Positions 8,475 to 16,950 are shown, counted from the first letter of the stretch. The stretch is DNA of 43,059 bases from Burkholderiales bacterium (GCA_020248665.1 JADCHE010000128.1:1-43059); one strand, 5' to 3'. Notes: generated by a model not told the origin, from the sequence alone. Made by a program: numbers and translations.

Positions 8475-9200
8475 ATGACCCCGAACCGCCGGAACTACTA
8501 CCGCATCCTCCAGATCCAGCCAGAGGCGCCGCCCGAGGTGGTCAAGGCCAGCTGGCGCGCGCTGATGCACGGCGCACGGATGCACCCCGACCTCGGTGGC
8601 GATCCCCAGGCGGCCGCGCTGATCAACGAGGCGTACGCGGTACTCGGCGACCCGCAGCGGCGGCGCGCCTACGACCGGATGCTCGACCTCACGCGGATGC
8701 GCTCGAACGCACACGGCCCGCGCAGTGCCACCGACCCGCGGCCGGCCATACGCCGAGTCGACCCGACCGGCTGGCGCACCGAGCGCTGCTGCCCGATGTG
8801 CCGCGCACCGCTGCCGCCGGCGCTGCGCGCCGAGGCCCGCTGCTCGCGGTGCGACGCCCCGCTGTCCACGCCGCCCGCTCCCGGCGGCACCGAGCGCGAG
8901 CTGCTCGGACGCCGCACCGCGATCCGCCGCGCGCGCAGCGACGCGGCCGCGCTGGTTGCCGACTGGCGTGGCGCCGGCATCGACGCGCGGCTCGTCGATC
9001 TCTCGGTCGGCGGCGCGAGCCTGGTGTCGTCGTTCCAGGTGACGCCGGGCCACGCGGTCCGCGTGATCACGCCGTCGATCGACGGCGTCGCCCGCGTCGT
9101 CGACTGCCACCGCTCCGCCTCGCACTGGCGGGTGCGCGTGCAGTGGCTGACCGTGCAGCCGCTCGAGTCGCGCGGCGTGTACGTGCGCACGACCGCCTGA
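8475..9200 (+). CDS. J-domain / zinc-ribbon-like / PilZ fusion protein
   Basis: 241 residues with three parts. (1) Residues 6-70 form a J domain: NYYRILQI, the HPD tripeptide at 37-39 and the closing DPQRRRAYDRML; HPD stimulates DnaK ATPase. (2) Residues 105-126 hold CCPMC and CSRC pairs, a probable small zinc ribbon. (3) Residues 142-225 look like a PilZ domain: RTAIR (147-151, RxxxR) and DLSVGG (175-180, D/NxSxxG) are the two c-di-GMP-binding motifs at normal spacing. The inferred role is a DnaK co-chaperone whose action is tuned by c-di-GMP, or a PilZ protein recruited by DnaK. It stands alone, convergent with the SDR gene. No signal peptide or membrane segment, so cytoplasmic. Confidence 0.8.
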   Translation: MTPNRRNYYRILQIQPEAPPEVVKASWRALMHGARMHPDLGGDPQAAALINEAYAVLGDPQRRRAYDRMLDLTRMRSNAHGPRSATDPRPAIRRVDPTGWRTERCCPMCRAPLPPALRAEARCSRCDAPLSTPPAPGGTERELLGRRTAIRRARSDAAALVADWRGAGIDARLVDLSVGGASLVSSFQVTPGHAVRVITPSIDGVARVVDCHRSASHWRVRVQWLTVQPLESRGVYVRTTA

Positions 9201-9219
9201 GGGCGGCGCGCCGGCGCGC

Positions 9220-9993
9220 TCAGGTCCTCAGCGTCAGCCCCCCGTCGGCCACGAGCCCGTGGCCGGTGACGAAGTCCGCCTCGTCGCTCGCGAGCAGCAG
9301 CGCCGCGCGCGCCATGTCGATCGGCGTGCCGAGACGGCGCAGCGCCGCCTTCTTCGCCCAGACCGCGCGGATCGCCGGGTCCGAGAACGCCTCGCGCGTC
9401 ATGCCGGTCTCGATCGCGCCGGGCAGCAGCCAGTTGACGGTGATGCCCCACTTGCCGAGCTCGAGCGCGAGCGTCTTCGACAGGCCCGCGACCGCGTGCT
9501 TCGAGGCGACGTAGCCGGCGAGGCCGATGTCGGTGCGCTCGGCCATCACCGACGCGGTGTTCAGGATGCGCGCCCGGCCGGTCGCCTCGGCGCGCGCGCG
9601 CAGGTGCGGGATCGCGGCGCGGCACATCCGGAACGCCGCGCGCACGTTCACGTCGAACTGGCGATCCCAGAGCGCGTCGTCGTGCTCCTCGGCGAGCCGC
9701 CGGCCGGAGACGCCGGCGTTGTTGAAGAGGATGTCGAGCCCGCCGCCCGCGCGCAGCGCCTCGGCGAGCACGCGCTCGGGAGCGTCGTCATCGGTGACGT
9801 CCTGCGCGAGCGGCACGATACGCGCGACGCCCGCATGGACGTCGGCGATCGCCGAGCCCGGTCGGTCGACCGCGACCACGGTCGCGCCCTCGGCGGCGAA
9901 GAGCCGGGCGGTCGCCTCGCCGATGCCGGAGGCGGCGCCGGTGACGATCGCGACCTTGCCGGCGAGGCGGTCGAACGTGCGGAACGGTGCCAT
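9220..9993 (-). CDS. Short-chain dehydrogenase/reductase (SDR)
   Basis: 257 residues, start at 9993 after GGGGAGA. Classical SDR motifs: TGAASGIG (cofactor-binding Gly motif, residues 18-25), NNAG (91-94), catalytic Ser148, Tyr161 and Lys165 in YVASK, and the C-terminal GHGLVADGG. An Asp at the end of the second strand (AVDRPG) suggests NAD preference. It is an NAD(P)(H)-dependent alcohol/ketone oxidoreductase of unknown substrate. A GC-rich palindromic stretch (about 9205-9220) between the convergent stop codons may form a hairpin. Confidence 0.85.
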   Translation of the reverse strand: MAPFRTFDRLAGKVAIVTGAASGIGEATARLFAAEGATVVAVDRPGSAIADVHAGVARIVPLAQDVTDDDAPERVLAEALRAGGGLDILFNNAGVSGRRLAEEHDDALWDRQFDVNVRAAFRMCRAAIPHLRARAEATGRARILNTASVMAERTDIGLAGYVASKHAVAGLSKTLALELGKWGITVNWLLPGAIETGMTREAFSDPAIRAVWAKKAALRRLGTPIDMARAALLLASDEADFVTGHGLVADGGLTLRT

Positions 9994-10229
9994 CGTGCGT
10001 CTCCCCGTGTGGCCGACCGGCCGGGTCGGCGGCCCATCATCGCAGAGCGTGCCGGCGGCGGGCCCGCCGCGTTCCGGCACCGATCGTCAAGCCCGGCTTG
10101 CGGAACCGTCCGCATCGACGGATCGTGTGGACCGTGGCGCCGCCCCGGGCACCGCGACGTCGGGCCCGGGACGACACCGGAGGTGACCGGACCGGCCGTG
10201 GCGTCGCTGCCCCCGCGCGAAGGCGGCGG
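9994..10229. other. Gap with no recognised gene, leading into remnants
   Basis: Upstream region of the SDR gene. Frames are open but carry no recognisable domain. From about 10230 onward fragments of a Bug binding protein and a LysR regulator appear. Confidence 0.4.
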
Positions 10230-10380
10230 CCGCGGACTTCGTGCCGGTCTCGCAGGCGGTCGGATCGACTTCGGCTTCGCGGTCGGGCCGGCCGTGCCCG
10301 CATCGGTGCGCGGCATGCGCGACTTCGTCGCAAGGGCCAAGGCGAGCCCCAAGGAGGCCGCCTTCGGCAGCCCGACCGCG
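10230..10380 (+). pseudogene. Fragment of a Bug-type (TctC) tricarboxylate binding protein
   Basis: Plus-strand translation reads GRIDFGFAVGPAVPASV, then RGMRDFVARAKASPKEAAFGSP. This matches the pattern before and around the ligand loop in periplasmic Bug receptors (xxDFVAxAKAxPxxxxxGSP). Neither the signal peptide nor the C-terminal two thirds is present. The segment ends at the LysR remnant on the opposite strand, so this looks like a deletion scar joining two old neighbours. Short, hence moderate confidence. Confidence 0.45.
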
Positions 10381-10631
10381 AGCTCGACGTCGCCAGCCGC
10401 CACGGTCTCGACCGGCCCGTCGACCGGCACGTCGCTGATGCGCACGACGCCCGAGGCCCGGTCGCGGATGTCGGCCGCGGCGCTCTGTGCGGCCCGCAGG
10501 TGGCGCAACGCGGTCTCGACCGCGGCGAGGAAGTCGCGGCCGGCGCGGGTCAGCGAGACGCTGGGCGTCGTGCGGTCGAAGAGCCGGAAGCCGACGCGCC
10601 CCTCGATCAAGGCGCCCTTTCGGGCGCGCAT
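10380..10631 (-). pseudogene. LysR-family regulator remnant
   Basis: Minus-strand translation gives EGRVGFRLFDRTTPSVSLTR, then AGRDFLAAVE: the end of the LysR winged helix-turn-helix and start of the linker helix. After this comes GVVRISD and a short AAGDVELAVGLP piece like the effector domain. About 50 N-terminal residues, including the recognition helix, and most of the effector domain are gone. It lies divergent to the hpaH remnant, where a regulator of the aromatic cluster would be expected; that link is inference. Confidence 0.6.
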
Positions 10632-10776
10632 CGATTCATGGATTGTGCGCGGCGCGCCGGGTGCCGATACTGCCGGCTCGGGCGACGCGCCGCCATCGTA
10701 AGGCCGAGCGGGGCCGCGCACGTACCGCCGCGAACCATCGAGCACCGAGACCCGAGCCCCGAGGAGACCCACCCCC

Positions 10777-11205
10777 ATGCTGACCCGTGACGTCCAGGTC
10801 GCCCTCGCCACCGAACTGCGCGATGCCGAGCGTAGCCGCGTGCAGATCGAGCAGTTCTCGAAACGGCAACCGTCGATGACGATCGAGGACGCCTACGCGA
10901 TCCAGCGCGAGTGGATGACGCCCGAGCGCGCCGCCGGCCGTCGGCCGATCGGCCGCAGGATCGGCCTGACCTCGCGGGCGATGCAGCAGGCCTCTCAGAT
11001 CACCGAGCCCGACTACGGCCTGCTGCTCGACAGCATGCGACTGCGCGACGGCGGCGAGGTCGAGACCGCGCGCTTCATCGTGCCTCGCCTAGAGGTCGAG
11101 TTCGCCTTCATCCTCGCGCGACCGCTGAAGGGGCCGGACGCGACGCTCGATCTCGGTACGCTTCGTCCGACGCGTCCGACCCAACCCGACACGAGGCCCG
11201 CATGA
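10777..11205 (+). pseudogene. hpaH: Truncated 2-oxo-hept-4-ene-1,7-dioate hydratase
   Basis: 142 codons; about 117 match the N-terminal 40-45% of HpaH: TIEDAYAIQREW, IGLTSRAMQ, then ITEPDYGLLLDSM and FIVPRLEVEFAF. HpaH enzymes are about 265 residues; here homology breaks after RPLKGPDATL. The last residues are unrelated and end in a TGA overlapping the next ATG. The metal-binding and substrate-binding C-terminal part is absent, so hydratase activity is unlikely. In the homoprotocatechuate pathway HpaH hydrates 2-oxohept-3/4-ene-1,7-dioate after ring cleavage and decarboxylation. A deletion apparently fused the gene to the leader of the next one. Confidence 0.8.
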
Positions 11206-12680
11206 CGACCTCCTCCCCGATCGACGTCGCCGGCGTCGCGATCTCCCCCGACCACTTCGTCGACGGCACACGCCTCGCCTCGCCCGAGACCTTCGAGGTG
11301 CACCGCCCGATCGACGGCGCGCTGCTCGGCCGCGTCGCGATGGGTCTGCCCGAGCACGTCGAGGCGGCCATCGCCGCGGCACGGCGCGCGTTCCCCGCGT
11401 GGAGCGCGCTCGGCGCCGCCGGCCGCAAGCCCTACCTCGACCGCTTCGCCGAAGAGATCGCCCGGCGGGCCGACGCGTTCTGCACGACCGAGAGCAACGA
11501 CGCCGGCGTGCTGCTGTCGCGGATGCGGCACGGCGTCGTGCCGCGCGCGATGCTCAACGTCTCGTGGTTCGCCGAACACGCGCTGCGCCTGCAGGACCGC
11601 CGCATCGAGACCGAGCAGGCGACGCACCGCGTGCGGCACGACCCGGCGGGCGTGGTCGTCGTGATCACGCCGTGGAATGCGCCGCTGATGCTCTCGACCT
11701 GGAAGCTCGGTCCGGCGCTCGCGGCCGGCGACACCTGCATCCTCAAGCCGCCCGAGTGGGCGCCGCTCACCTGCTCGCTGCTCGCCGACGCCGCGCACGC
11801 GGCCGGGCTACCGCCGGGCGTGCTGAACGTCGTGCAGGGCATCGGCTCGACGACCGGTGCGGCGCTGGTGTCCGACCCGCGGATCGCGCGGGTGTCCTTC
11901 ACCGGCAGCGTGCCGACCGCGCGGACCATCGCGCGGGCGGCGGGTGGCAACCTCGTGCCCTGCAGCCTCGAGCTCGGCGGCAAGAGCCCGTTCATCGTGC
12001 TCGAGGACGCGGACATCGACGGCGCGGCCGCCACCGGCGCGCTGATGTACCGCAATGCCGGCCAGGTGTGCCTCGCCGGCACGCGCCTGCTGGTGCACGA
12101 GCGGATCGCCGCGCGCTTCGTCGACGCGATGCGCGGCCACGTCGAGCGGCTGCGCGTGGGCGACCCGCGCGACGAGGCGACCGAGGTCGGACCGATCATC
12201 CATCCGCGCCAGGTCGAGCGCGTCGCGGGCTTCGTCGAGCGCGCGGTGGATGCGGGCGCGCGGGTGCTGTGGGGCGGCGCTCGCCATCCGTTCGGCGCGC
12301 AGTACTACGCGCCGACGATGCTCGCGGACGTCGCGCAGGACAGCGAGATCGTGCAGAACGAGGTATTCGGCCCGGTGCTCACGCTGCAGACCTTCGCGTC
12401 GGACGACGAGGCGGTCGCGCTCGCCAACGGCACCGACTACGGGCTCGGCGGCGTCTGCTACGGCGAGACCGCTCACGCGATCGCGATCGCCGATCGCGTG
12501 CGCACCGGCTTCATCTGGATCAACAGCTTCGGGATCCGCGACCTCGCCGCACCGTTCGGCGGCATCAAGCGCAGCGGCGTCGGTCGCGAGGGCGGCGACT
12601 GGAGCTTCGAGTTCTTCTGCGACGTCAAGGACGTCGTCGTCCCGAAGAAGCCGTTCAAGGCGAGCTTCAGCCACCGCTGA
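11202..12680 (+). CDS. hpaE: Aldehyde dehydrogenase, HpaE-like (CHMS dehydrogenase type)
   Basis: 492 residues. ALDH catalytic set present: TPWNAP (Asn159), LELGGKSP (Glu257) and GQVCLAGTR (Cys290). Because it lies between hpaH' and an extradiol dioxygenase, the best guess is 5-carboxymethyl-2-hydroxymuconate-semialdehyde dehydrogenase (NAD+), which oxidises the ring-cleavage semialdehyde. Its ATG overlaps the truncated hpaH stop (ATGA). A TACGCT element at about 11156-11161 could be its own -10, consistent with the leader being joined to broken hpaH by deletion. Alternative: a related 2-hydroxymuconic semialdehyde dehydrogenase. Confidence 0.72.
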   Translation: MTTSSPIDVAGVAISPDHFVDGTRLASPETFEVHRPIDGALLGRVAMGLPEHVEAAIAAARRAFPAWSALGAAGRKPYLDRFAEEIARRADAFCTTESNDAGVLLSRMRHGVVPRAMLNVSWFAEHALRLQDRRIETEQATHRVRHDPAGVVVVITPWNAPLMLSTWKLGPALAAGDTCILKPPEWAPLTCSLLADAAHAAGLPPGVLNVVQGIGSTTGAALVSDPRIARVSFTGSVPTARTIARAAGGNLVPCSLELGGKSPFIVLEDADIDGAAATGALMYRNAGQVCLAGTRLLVHERIAARFVDAMRGHVERLRVGDPRDEATEVGPIIHPRQVERVAGFVERAVDAGARVLWGGARHPFGAQYYAPTMLADVAQDSEIVQNEVFGPVLTLQTFASDDEAVALANGTDYGLGGVCYGETAHAIAIADRVRTGFIWINSFGIRDLAAPFGGIKRSGVGREGGDWSFEFFCDVKDVVVPKKPFKASFSHR

Positions 12681-12694
12681 CCGAAGGAGAGGAC

Positions 12695-13564
12695 ATGGAC
12701 GGACGGATCGTCGGCGCGGGGCTGGTCTCGCACCACCCGGGCCTGATGCAGTGCGAGGAGTTCCGCCGCGCGATGGGCGCGGGCGAGGACTCCGACCTGA
12801 TCGCCGGCTACGCTCGGATGCGCGAGCGGATCGCGGCGACGAACCCCGACGTGGTGGTGATATTCGACTCCCACTGGTTCACCACCGGCTACCACCTGGT
12901 CGACGCGGGCGACGGCTACGCGGGCACCTACGTCTCCGACGAGATGCCCTGGTACCTGCACGGCGTGCCGTACGAGTACCGCGGCCTGCCCGCGCTCGGC
13001 TACGCCTGCGAGGCCGCCTCGCGCGAGCGCGGCGGCTACGTCCGCGCGATCCGCCACCCCGACCTCGGCCGGCAGTACGCGACGCTCAACGTGATCAAGC
13101 AGCTGCGCCTCGAGCTGACGAGCGTGCCGGTGGTGAGCGTGAGCTCGTGCCAGAACTGCCGCTGGGAGCACTTCCTCGAGTCCGGCGCGCAGATCGGCGA
13201 GGGCATCCGGCGCAGCGGGCTGCGCGCGGTGCTGCTCGCCTCGGGCGCGCTCAGCCATCGCTTCAACGACATCGACTGGACGCCGAAGCACCCGCGGATC
13301 TTCCACGAGACCAACGTGTCGCGACCCGAGAACGTCGAGAGCGACAAGGGCGCGATCGAGCTGTTCCGCCAGGGGCGGCACGACCTGATCGTCGGCCGCT
13401 GGGAAGAGGAGTACCGCAAGCGCAACTGGGAGGCCTTCGGCGCGCACTACCTGCAGATGGTGGGCGCGATGGGCGGTGCCGACTGCCGCGCGAAGGGCGA
13501 GGCGCTGTCGGCGTACGAGAACGCGCGCGGCACCGGCAACGTGCACGTCTGGTTCGACCTCTGA
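12695..13564 (+). CDS. hpaD: Class III extradiol dioxygenase, HpaD-like (LigB superfamily)
   Basis: 289 residues; start at 12695 after a strong AAGGAGA. LigB-fold iron ligands can be placed: VSHHPG (His13/14) and FDSHW (His60), with a Glu from the C-terminal region. The LASGALSHRFND stretch is shared with HpaD (3,4-dihydroxyphenylacetate 2,3-dioxygenase), and length matches (about 283). Predicted role: Fe(II)-dependent meta cleavage of homoprotocatechuate or a close catechol. It is 14 bases downstream of hpaE and 10 upstream of the FAH-family gene, in one operon. Confidence 0.75.
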   Translation: MDGRIVGAGLVSHHPGLMQCEEFRRAMGAGEDSDLIAGYARMRERIAATNPDVVVIFDSHWFTTGYHLVDAGDGYAGTYVSDEMPWYLHGVPYEYRGLPALGYACEAASRERGGYVRAIRHPDLGRQYATLNVIKQLRLELTSVPVVSVSSCQNCRWEHFLESGAQIGEGIRRSGLRAVLLASGALSHRFNDIDWTPKHPRIFHETNVSRPENVESDKGAIELFRQGRHDLIVGRWEEEYRKRNWEAFGAHYLQMVGAMGGADCRAKGEALSAYENARGTGNVHVWFDL

Positions 13565-13574
13565 GGAACCCGGC

Positions 13575-14525
13575 ATGGACATCGAGTTCCCCTTCTCGGA
13601 GCTCCCCGCGGTGCTGCGCGGCCCGCGCGTCGAGCGCCGCCGCGTGCTGCTGGGCGGCAGCGCCTTCTGGGGCACGATCGTCGAGGACGGACCGCAGGCG
13701 GGCCGGCTGCGGCTCGACGACGGGCGCGTGATCGACGCCGACGGCGCGACGTACCTGCCGCCGGTCTCGCCCTCCAAGATCATCGCGGTGCACATCTCGT
13801 ATCGCTCGCGCAGCATGGAGACGCGCAACACGCCCAAGCCGAGCGCGACGCCGACCTACTTCACCAAGCCGCCGACCGCGCTCAACGGCCACGGCGGCCA
13901 GATCCTGAAGCCGGCCGACTGTCGCTACCTCAACTACGAGGGCGAGTACGCGGTGGTGATCGGCCACACCTGCCGCAACGTGACGCCCGACGAGGCCTGG
14001 GACTTCATCGAGGGCTTCTGCCCCGCGCTCGACATGGGGCTGCAGGACTTCCGCGACACCGACCAGGGCTCGATGCTGCGCGTGAAGGGCGCCGACACGC
14101 TGCTGCCGATCGGACCCGGTATCGTGCGCGGCGTGAACCTCTTCGAGCAGACGCTGCGCACGTACGTCGACGGGCGCGTCGTGCAGGAGGCGCAGATCGG
14201 CGGGGAATCGATCTGGGGTCCCCACTACGTGATCGCCGACCTCGCGCGCCACATCACGCTGGTGCCCGGCGACACGATCCTGATGGGGACGCCGTGCCAC
14301 TCGCGCAGCGTCGACGCCGGCCAGCACGTCGAGTGCGAGATCACCGGCCTCGGTCGCGTCGGCGGCACCGTCGTCGCGATCGACGCGCCGCGCGCGAGCG
14401 CGCTCGGCGTGGGCCATGCGCCGACCGACTCGCCCGAGGTGCGGCGCGTCGCGCTCGGCTTCGACGAGCGCGTGCCGCAGCGGTTCCGCGACAACCTCGC
14501 CGCGTCGAAGGCGGCGAAGCAGTGA
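13575..14525 (+). CDS. Fumarylacetoacetate hydrolase family protein, HpaG-like
   Basis: 316 residues; ATG at 13575, with GAGGA upstream. The FAH fold is clear from residue about 70: SPSKIIAVHISY, NYEGEYAVVIG (Glu122 and Glu124, metal ligands), ALDMGLQDFRD (Asp153), RVKGADT (Lys171) and the C-terminal GDTILMGTP. In this operon it most likely does the isomerase/decarboxylase step (HpaG-type: 5-carboxymethyl-2-oxo-hex-3-ene-1,6-dioate) after ring cleavage and aldehyde oxidation. The first 65 residues are an extra N-terminal part. A hydrolase role cannot be excluded. Confidence 0.75.
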   Translation: MDIEFPFSELPAVLRGPRVERRRVLLGGSAFWGTIVEDGPQAGRLRLDDGRVIDADGATYLPPVSPSKIIAVHISYRSRSMETRNTPKPSATPTYFTKPPTALNGHGGQILKPADCRYLNYEGEYAVVIGHTCRNVTPDEAWDFIEGFCPALDMGLQDFRDTDQGSMLRVKGADTLLPIGPGIVRGVNLFEQTLRTYVDGRVVQEAQIGGESIWGPHYVIADLARHITLVPGDTILMGTPCHSRSVDAGQHVECEITGLGRVGGTVVAIDAPRASALGVGHAPTDSPEVRRVALGFDERVPQRFRDNLAASKAAKQ

Positions 14526-14776
14526 AGGCGGTCCTCGTCCGCCGCCCGCGCCCGCAGGAACGTCTCCGCCGGGACGACGGTCGCGCCGGTCGGCGGCCCG
14601 CCGGGCCACGCGTTGGCGGGCGCGAAGACCTCCTGCGTGCCGGGCACCGCGGTCGGAGACGATCCGCCGCCGCCGCCGCAGGCGGCGAGCGTCGAGACGA
14701 TCGAGGCCGCGAGCAGCAGCGCGCCGGCGCGCGAGGGCCGCGAGGGGTCGGGCATCGACGCGAGGCAAGGGTTCAT
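14526..14776 (-). pseudogene. N-terminal stub of a lipoprotein
   Basis: From the ATG at 14776 the minus strand encodes a short basic start, then a hydrophobic segment ending STLAACGGGGG, a lipobox plus the Gly/Ser linker frequent in betaproteobacterial secreted esterases and hydrolases. About 50 more residues (including NAWPGGPPTGATVV) follow before it runs antisense into the end of the FAH gene, where coding potential is lost. No catalytic motif is reached. I read it as the surviving front of a gene truncated when the hpa-like operon was joined here. Confidence 0.45.
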
Positions 14777-14914
14777 GGGAGGCACCGCCGGGTCATCGGG
14801 GATCGGCCGATTCTGTCGGGCACCGTCCGGCCGCAGTAATCGACTGTTCAGTGGACGGGGCGCGTCATGCCGCGGGCAGTGGAACGGTCGAGCGCGGCCC
14901 GCGTGCGCGGGGGC

Positions 14915-14920
14915 TACACT
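14915..14920 (+). promoter_or_regulatory. Candidate -10 box for the Bug receptor gene
   Basis: TACACT preceded by GC, the same hexamer seen before greA, yhbY, the tRNA cluster and the DUF4230 gene. It lies 55 bases before the ATG at 14976, giving a leader of about 45-50 bases that contains the AGGAGA ribosome-binding site. No clear -35. Confidence 0.45.
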
Positions 14921-14975
14921 CGACGCGAACGGTCGCGCGCCATCCCGGGCTCGCGACCCGAGCGAGGAGACCCGG

Positions 14976-15962
14976 ATGGCCCCACCGAACCGGCCGCGGC
15001 GTCGCGTCGCCGCAGCGGCAGCCCTCGCACCGCTGGCGGCGGCGCTCCCCGGAGCGGCACGCGCGAACGTTCCAAGGTCGGTGACCCTGCTCGTCCCGCA
15101 GGCCGCGGGCGGCTCCAACGACGTCTTCGCGCGGGCGCTCGCGCCCCGCCTCGCGAAAGTCCTCGACGGGTCGGTCATCGTCGAGAACCGGCCCGGGGCC
15201 GGCGGCAACATCGGCTCGGCCTGGGTCGCCAAGCAGGCGCCGCGCGACGGCAGCGTGTGGCTCGCGACGGTCAACAGCGCGCAGAGCGTGAACCCCGCGC
15301 TCTACAGGCAGCCCGGCTACGACCCGATCGCCGACTTCGAGCCGGTCGCCGCGATCGCGCTGGTGCCGCACGTGATCGTCGCGAACAACGCAGTGCCGGT
15401 GGCCTCGCTCGCAGAGGTCGTCGGGCTCGCGCGCCGCGAGCCCGACCGCTACACCTACGGCTCGTCGGGCAACGGCACCTTCTCGCACCTGCTGTTCGAG
15501 ATGCTGAAGAGCAGCCAGAAGGTGCGCATCACGCACGTGCCGTACAAGGGCGTCGCGCCCGCGCTCACGGACTTGATCGGCGGGCAGATCCACTACCTGG
15601 TCGCGACGGTGCCGGCGGCGCTGCCGTACGTGAGGGACGGTCGCGTGAAGCCGATCGCAGTCCCCTCGCGCACGCGTGCCGCGGCGCTGCCCGACGTGCC
15701 GCTCGCGCTCGACGCGGTGCCGGGCCTCGTCGGCGAACTCTGGGTCGGGATCTACGGCCCGAAGGGCGTCCCGCGCGAGGCGCTCGACGCGATGCGCGCC
15801 GGCGTCGCGAAGGTGCAGGCCTCGCCCGAGTGGGAGGCCTTCTGCGCGACGCAGGGCGCGACGGCGCTGAAGGCCGACGCCGCCGAGCTCGCCGCGATGA
15901 CGCGCCAGGAGCTCGAGCGCTGGGGGCCGGTGGTGCGCGAGTCCGGCATGCAGATCGACTGA
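14976..15962 (+). CDS. Bug-family (TctC) tripartite tricarboxylate transporter substrate-binding protein
   Basis: 328 residues with an RRR-containing N-terminal signal (Tat-like or Sec) ending near ALPGAARA. Then follow the Bug landmarks VTLLVPQAAGGSNDVFAR, VIVENRPGAGGNIGS, YTYGSSGNGTFSHL, HVPYKGVAPALTDLIGGQIHYL and VKPIAV. Bug receptors bind carboxylates in the periplasm and deliver them to TctAB, or act as orphan sensors. No tctA/tctB is in the window, so this is an orphan receptor as often found in Burkholderiales. Closeness to the hpa-like operon might mean an aromatic or dicarboxylate ligand; that is inference. Confidence 0.88.
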   Translation: MAPPNRPRRRVAAAAALAPLAAALPGAARANVPRSVTLLVPQAAGGSNDVFARALAPRLAKVLDGSVIVENRPGAGGNIGSAWVAKQAPRDGSVWLATVNSAQSVNPALYRQPGYDPIADFEPVAAIALVPHVIVANNAVPVASLAEVVGLARREPDRYTYGSSGNGTFSHLLFEMLKSSQKVRITHVPYKGVAPALTDLIGGQIHYLVATVPAALPYVRDGRVKPIAVPSRTRAAALPDVPLALDAVPGLVGELWVGIYGPKGVPREALDAMRAGVAKVQASPEWEAFCATQGATALKADAAELAAMTRQELERWGPVVRESGMQID

Positions 15963-16011
15963 CGCATTCCGGGCGGCGCCCCTCGCGGATGACGCGCCCG
16001 GCTCCCGCGGA

Positions 16012-16017
16012 TACGCT
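16012..16017 (+). promoter_or_regulatory. Candidate -10 box, leaderless start of the EamA gene
   Basis: TACGCT followed by exactly 6 bases (CGCCGG) and the ATG at 16024. No Shine-Dalgarno is present. Transcription would begin at or within one base of the start codon. Confidence 0.5.
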
Positions 16018-16023
16018 CGCCGG

Positions 16024-16929
16024 ATGAGTTCACCCCAGGCCCTCGCGGTGCCGGCGAGGACCGACCGGCCGCTGCTCGGCATCCTGTTCATGTGCGCCGC
16101 GGCGAGCCTGTTCCCCGTGATGAACGGGCTCGCCAAGTTGATGAGCCGCGACTACCCGTCCGAGCAGGTCGTCTGGGCCCGCACCGTCAGCCACCTGGTG
16201 TTCGCGCTCGCGCTGGTCGTGCCGAGGCACGGCTGGGGCATCGTGCGCACCCGTCGGCCCGCCGTGCAGTTCATGCGCTCGCTGCTGCTGATCGGATCGA
16301 CCTTCCTGTTCTTCAGCGCGATCCGCTTCGTGCCGATCGCACAGGCCGCGTCGATCTCGTTCATCGCCCCGCTGATCGTCGTGCTGCTTGCCGGGCCGAT
16401 GCTCGGCGAGCGCATCCGCCTGTCGCGGGTGGTCGCGGTCACGGTCGGCTTCCTCGGCGTGCTGGTCGTCATCCGCCCGGGCGCGGCCGTGTTCCAGTGG
16501 GCCTCGCTGCTGATCGTCGGCAGCGCGGCCTGCTTCGCCGTCTACCAGATCCTGACGCGGCGGGTCGCGGGCATCGACCGGCCGGAGACCTCGGTCGTCT
16601 ACTCGGCGCTGGTGGGCTCGGTGCTGATGAGCCTGGTCGTGCCCTTCGCCTGGCGCACCCCGGCCTCGTGGACCGACGTCGCGCTGCTCGGCAGCCTCGG
16701 GGTGATCGGCGGGCTCGGCCACTACTGCGTGGCGCGCGCGATGATGTACGCGGCGGCGAACCTGCTGTCGCCGTTCCAGTACTGGCAGATGGTCGGCTCG
16801 GTGATCGTCGGCTGGTGGCTGTTCTCGGAGATGCCCGACGCGTGGACGTGGGTCGGCTCCGCGCTGATCATCGGCGCGGGGGTGTACGTCGGGGTCACCA
16901 CCCGGGAGCGGCCGCTCGACCGACCCTGA
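16024..16929 (+). CDS. EamA/DMT-family transporter
   Basis: 301 residues and about ten hydrophobic segments arranged as two EamA repeats (roughly residues 17-150 and 160-290). Telling pieces: GLAKLMSRDYPSEQVVWAR, RFVPIAQAASISFIAPLIVVLLA, GERIRLSR, and the second-half GHYCVARAMMYA with SPFQYWQM. This is an inner-membrane drug/metabolite exporter; the substrate is not predictable. No Shine-Dalgarno, and a -10-like TACGCT sits 6 bases before the ATG. Confidence 0.87.
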   Translation: MSSPQALAVPARTDRPLLGILFMCAAASLFPVMNGLAKLMSRDYPSEQVVWARTVSHLVFALALVVPRHGWGIVRTRRPAVQFMRSLLLIGSTFLFFSAIRFVPIAQAASISFIAPLIVVLLAGPMLGERIRLSRVVAVTVGFLGVLVVIRPGAAVFQWASLLIVGSAACFAVYQILTRRVAGIDRPETSVVYSALVGSVLMSLVVPFAWRTPASWTDVALLGSLGVIGGLGHYCVARAMMYAAANLLSPFQYWQMVGSVIVGWWLFSEMPDAWTWVGSALIIGAGVYVGVTTRERPLDRP

Positions 16930-16950
16930 CGCCCGTCGGGCCGGACCTGT

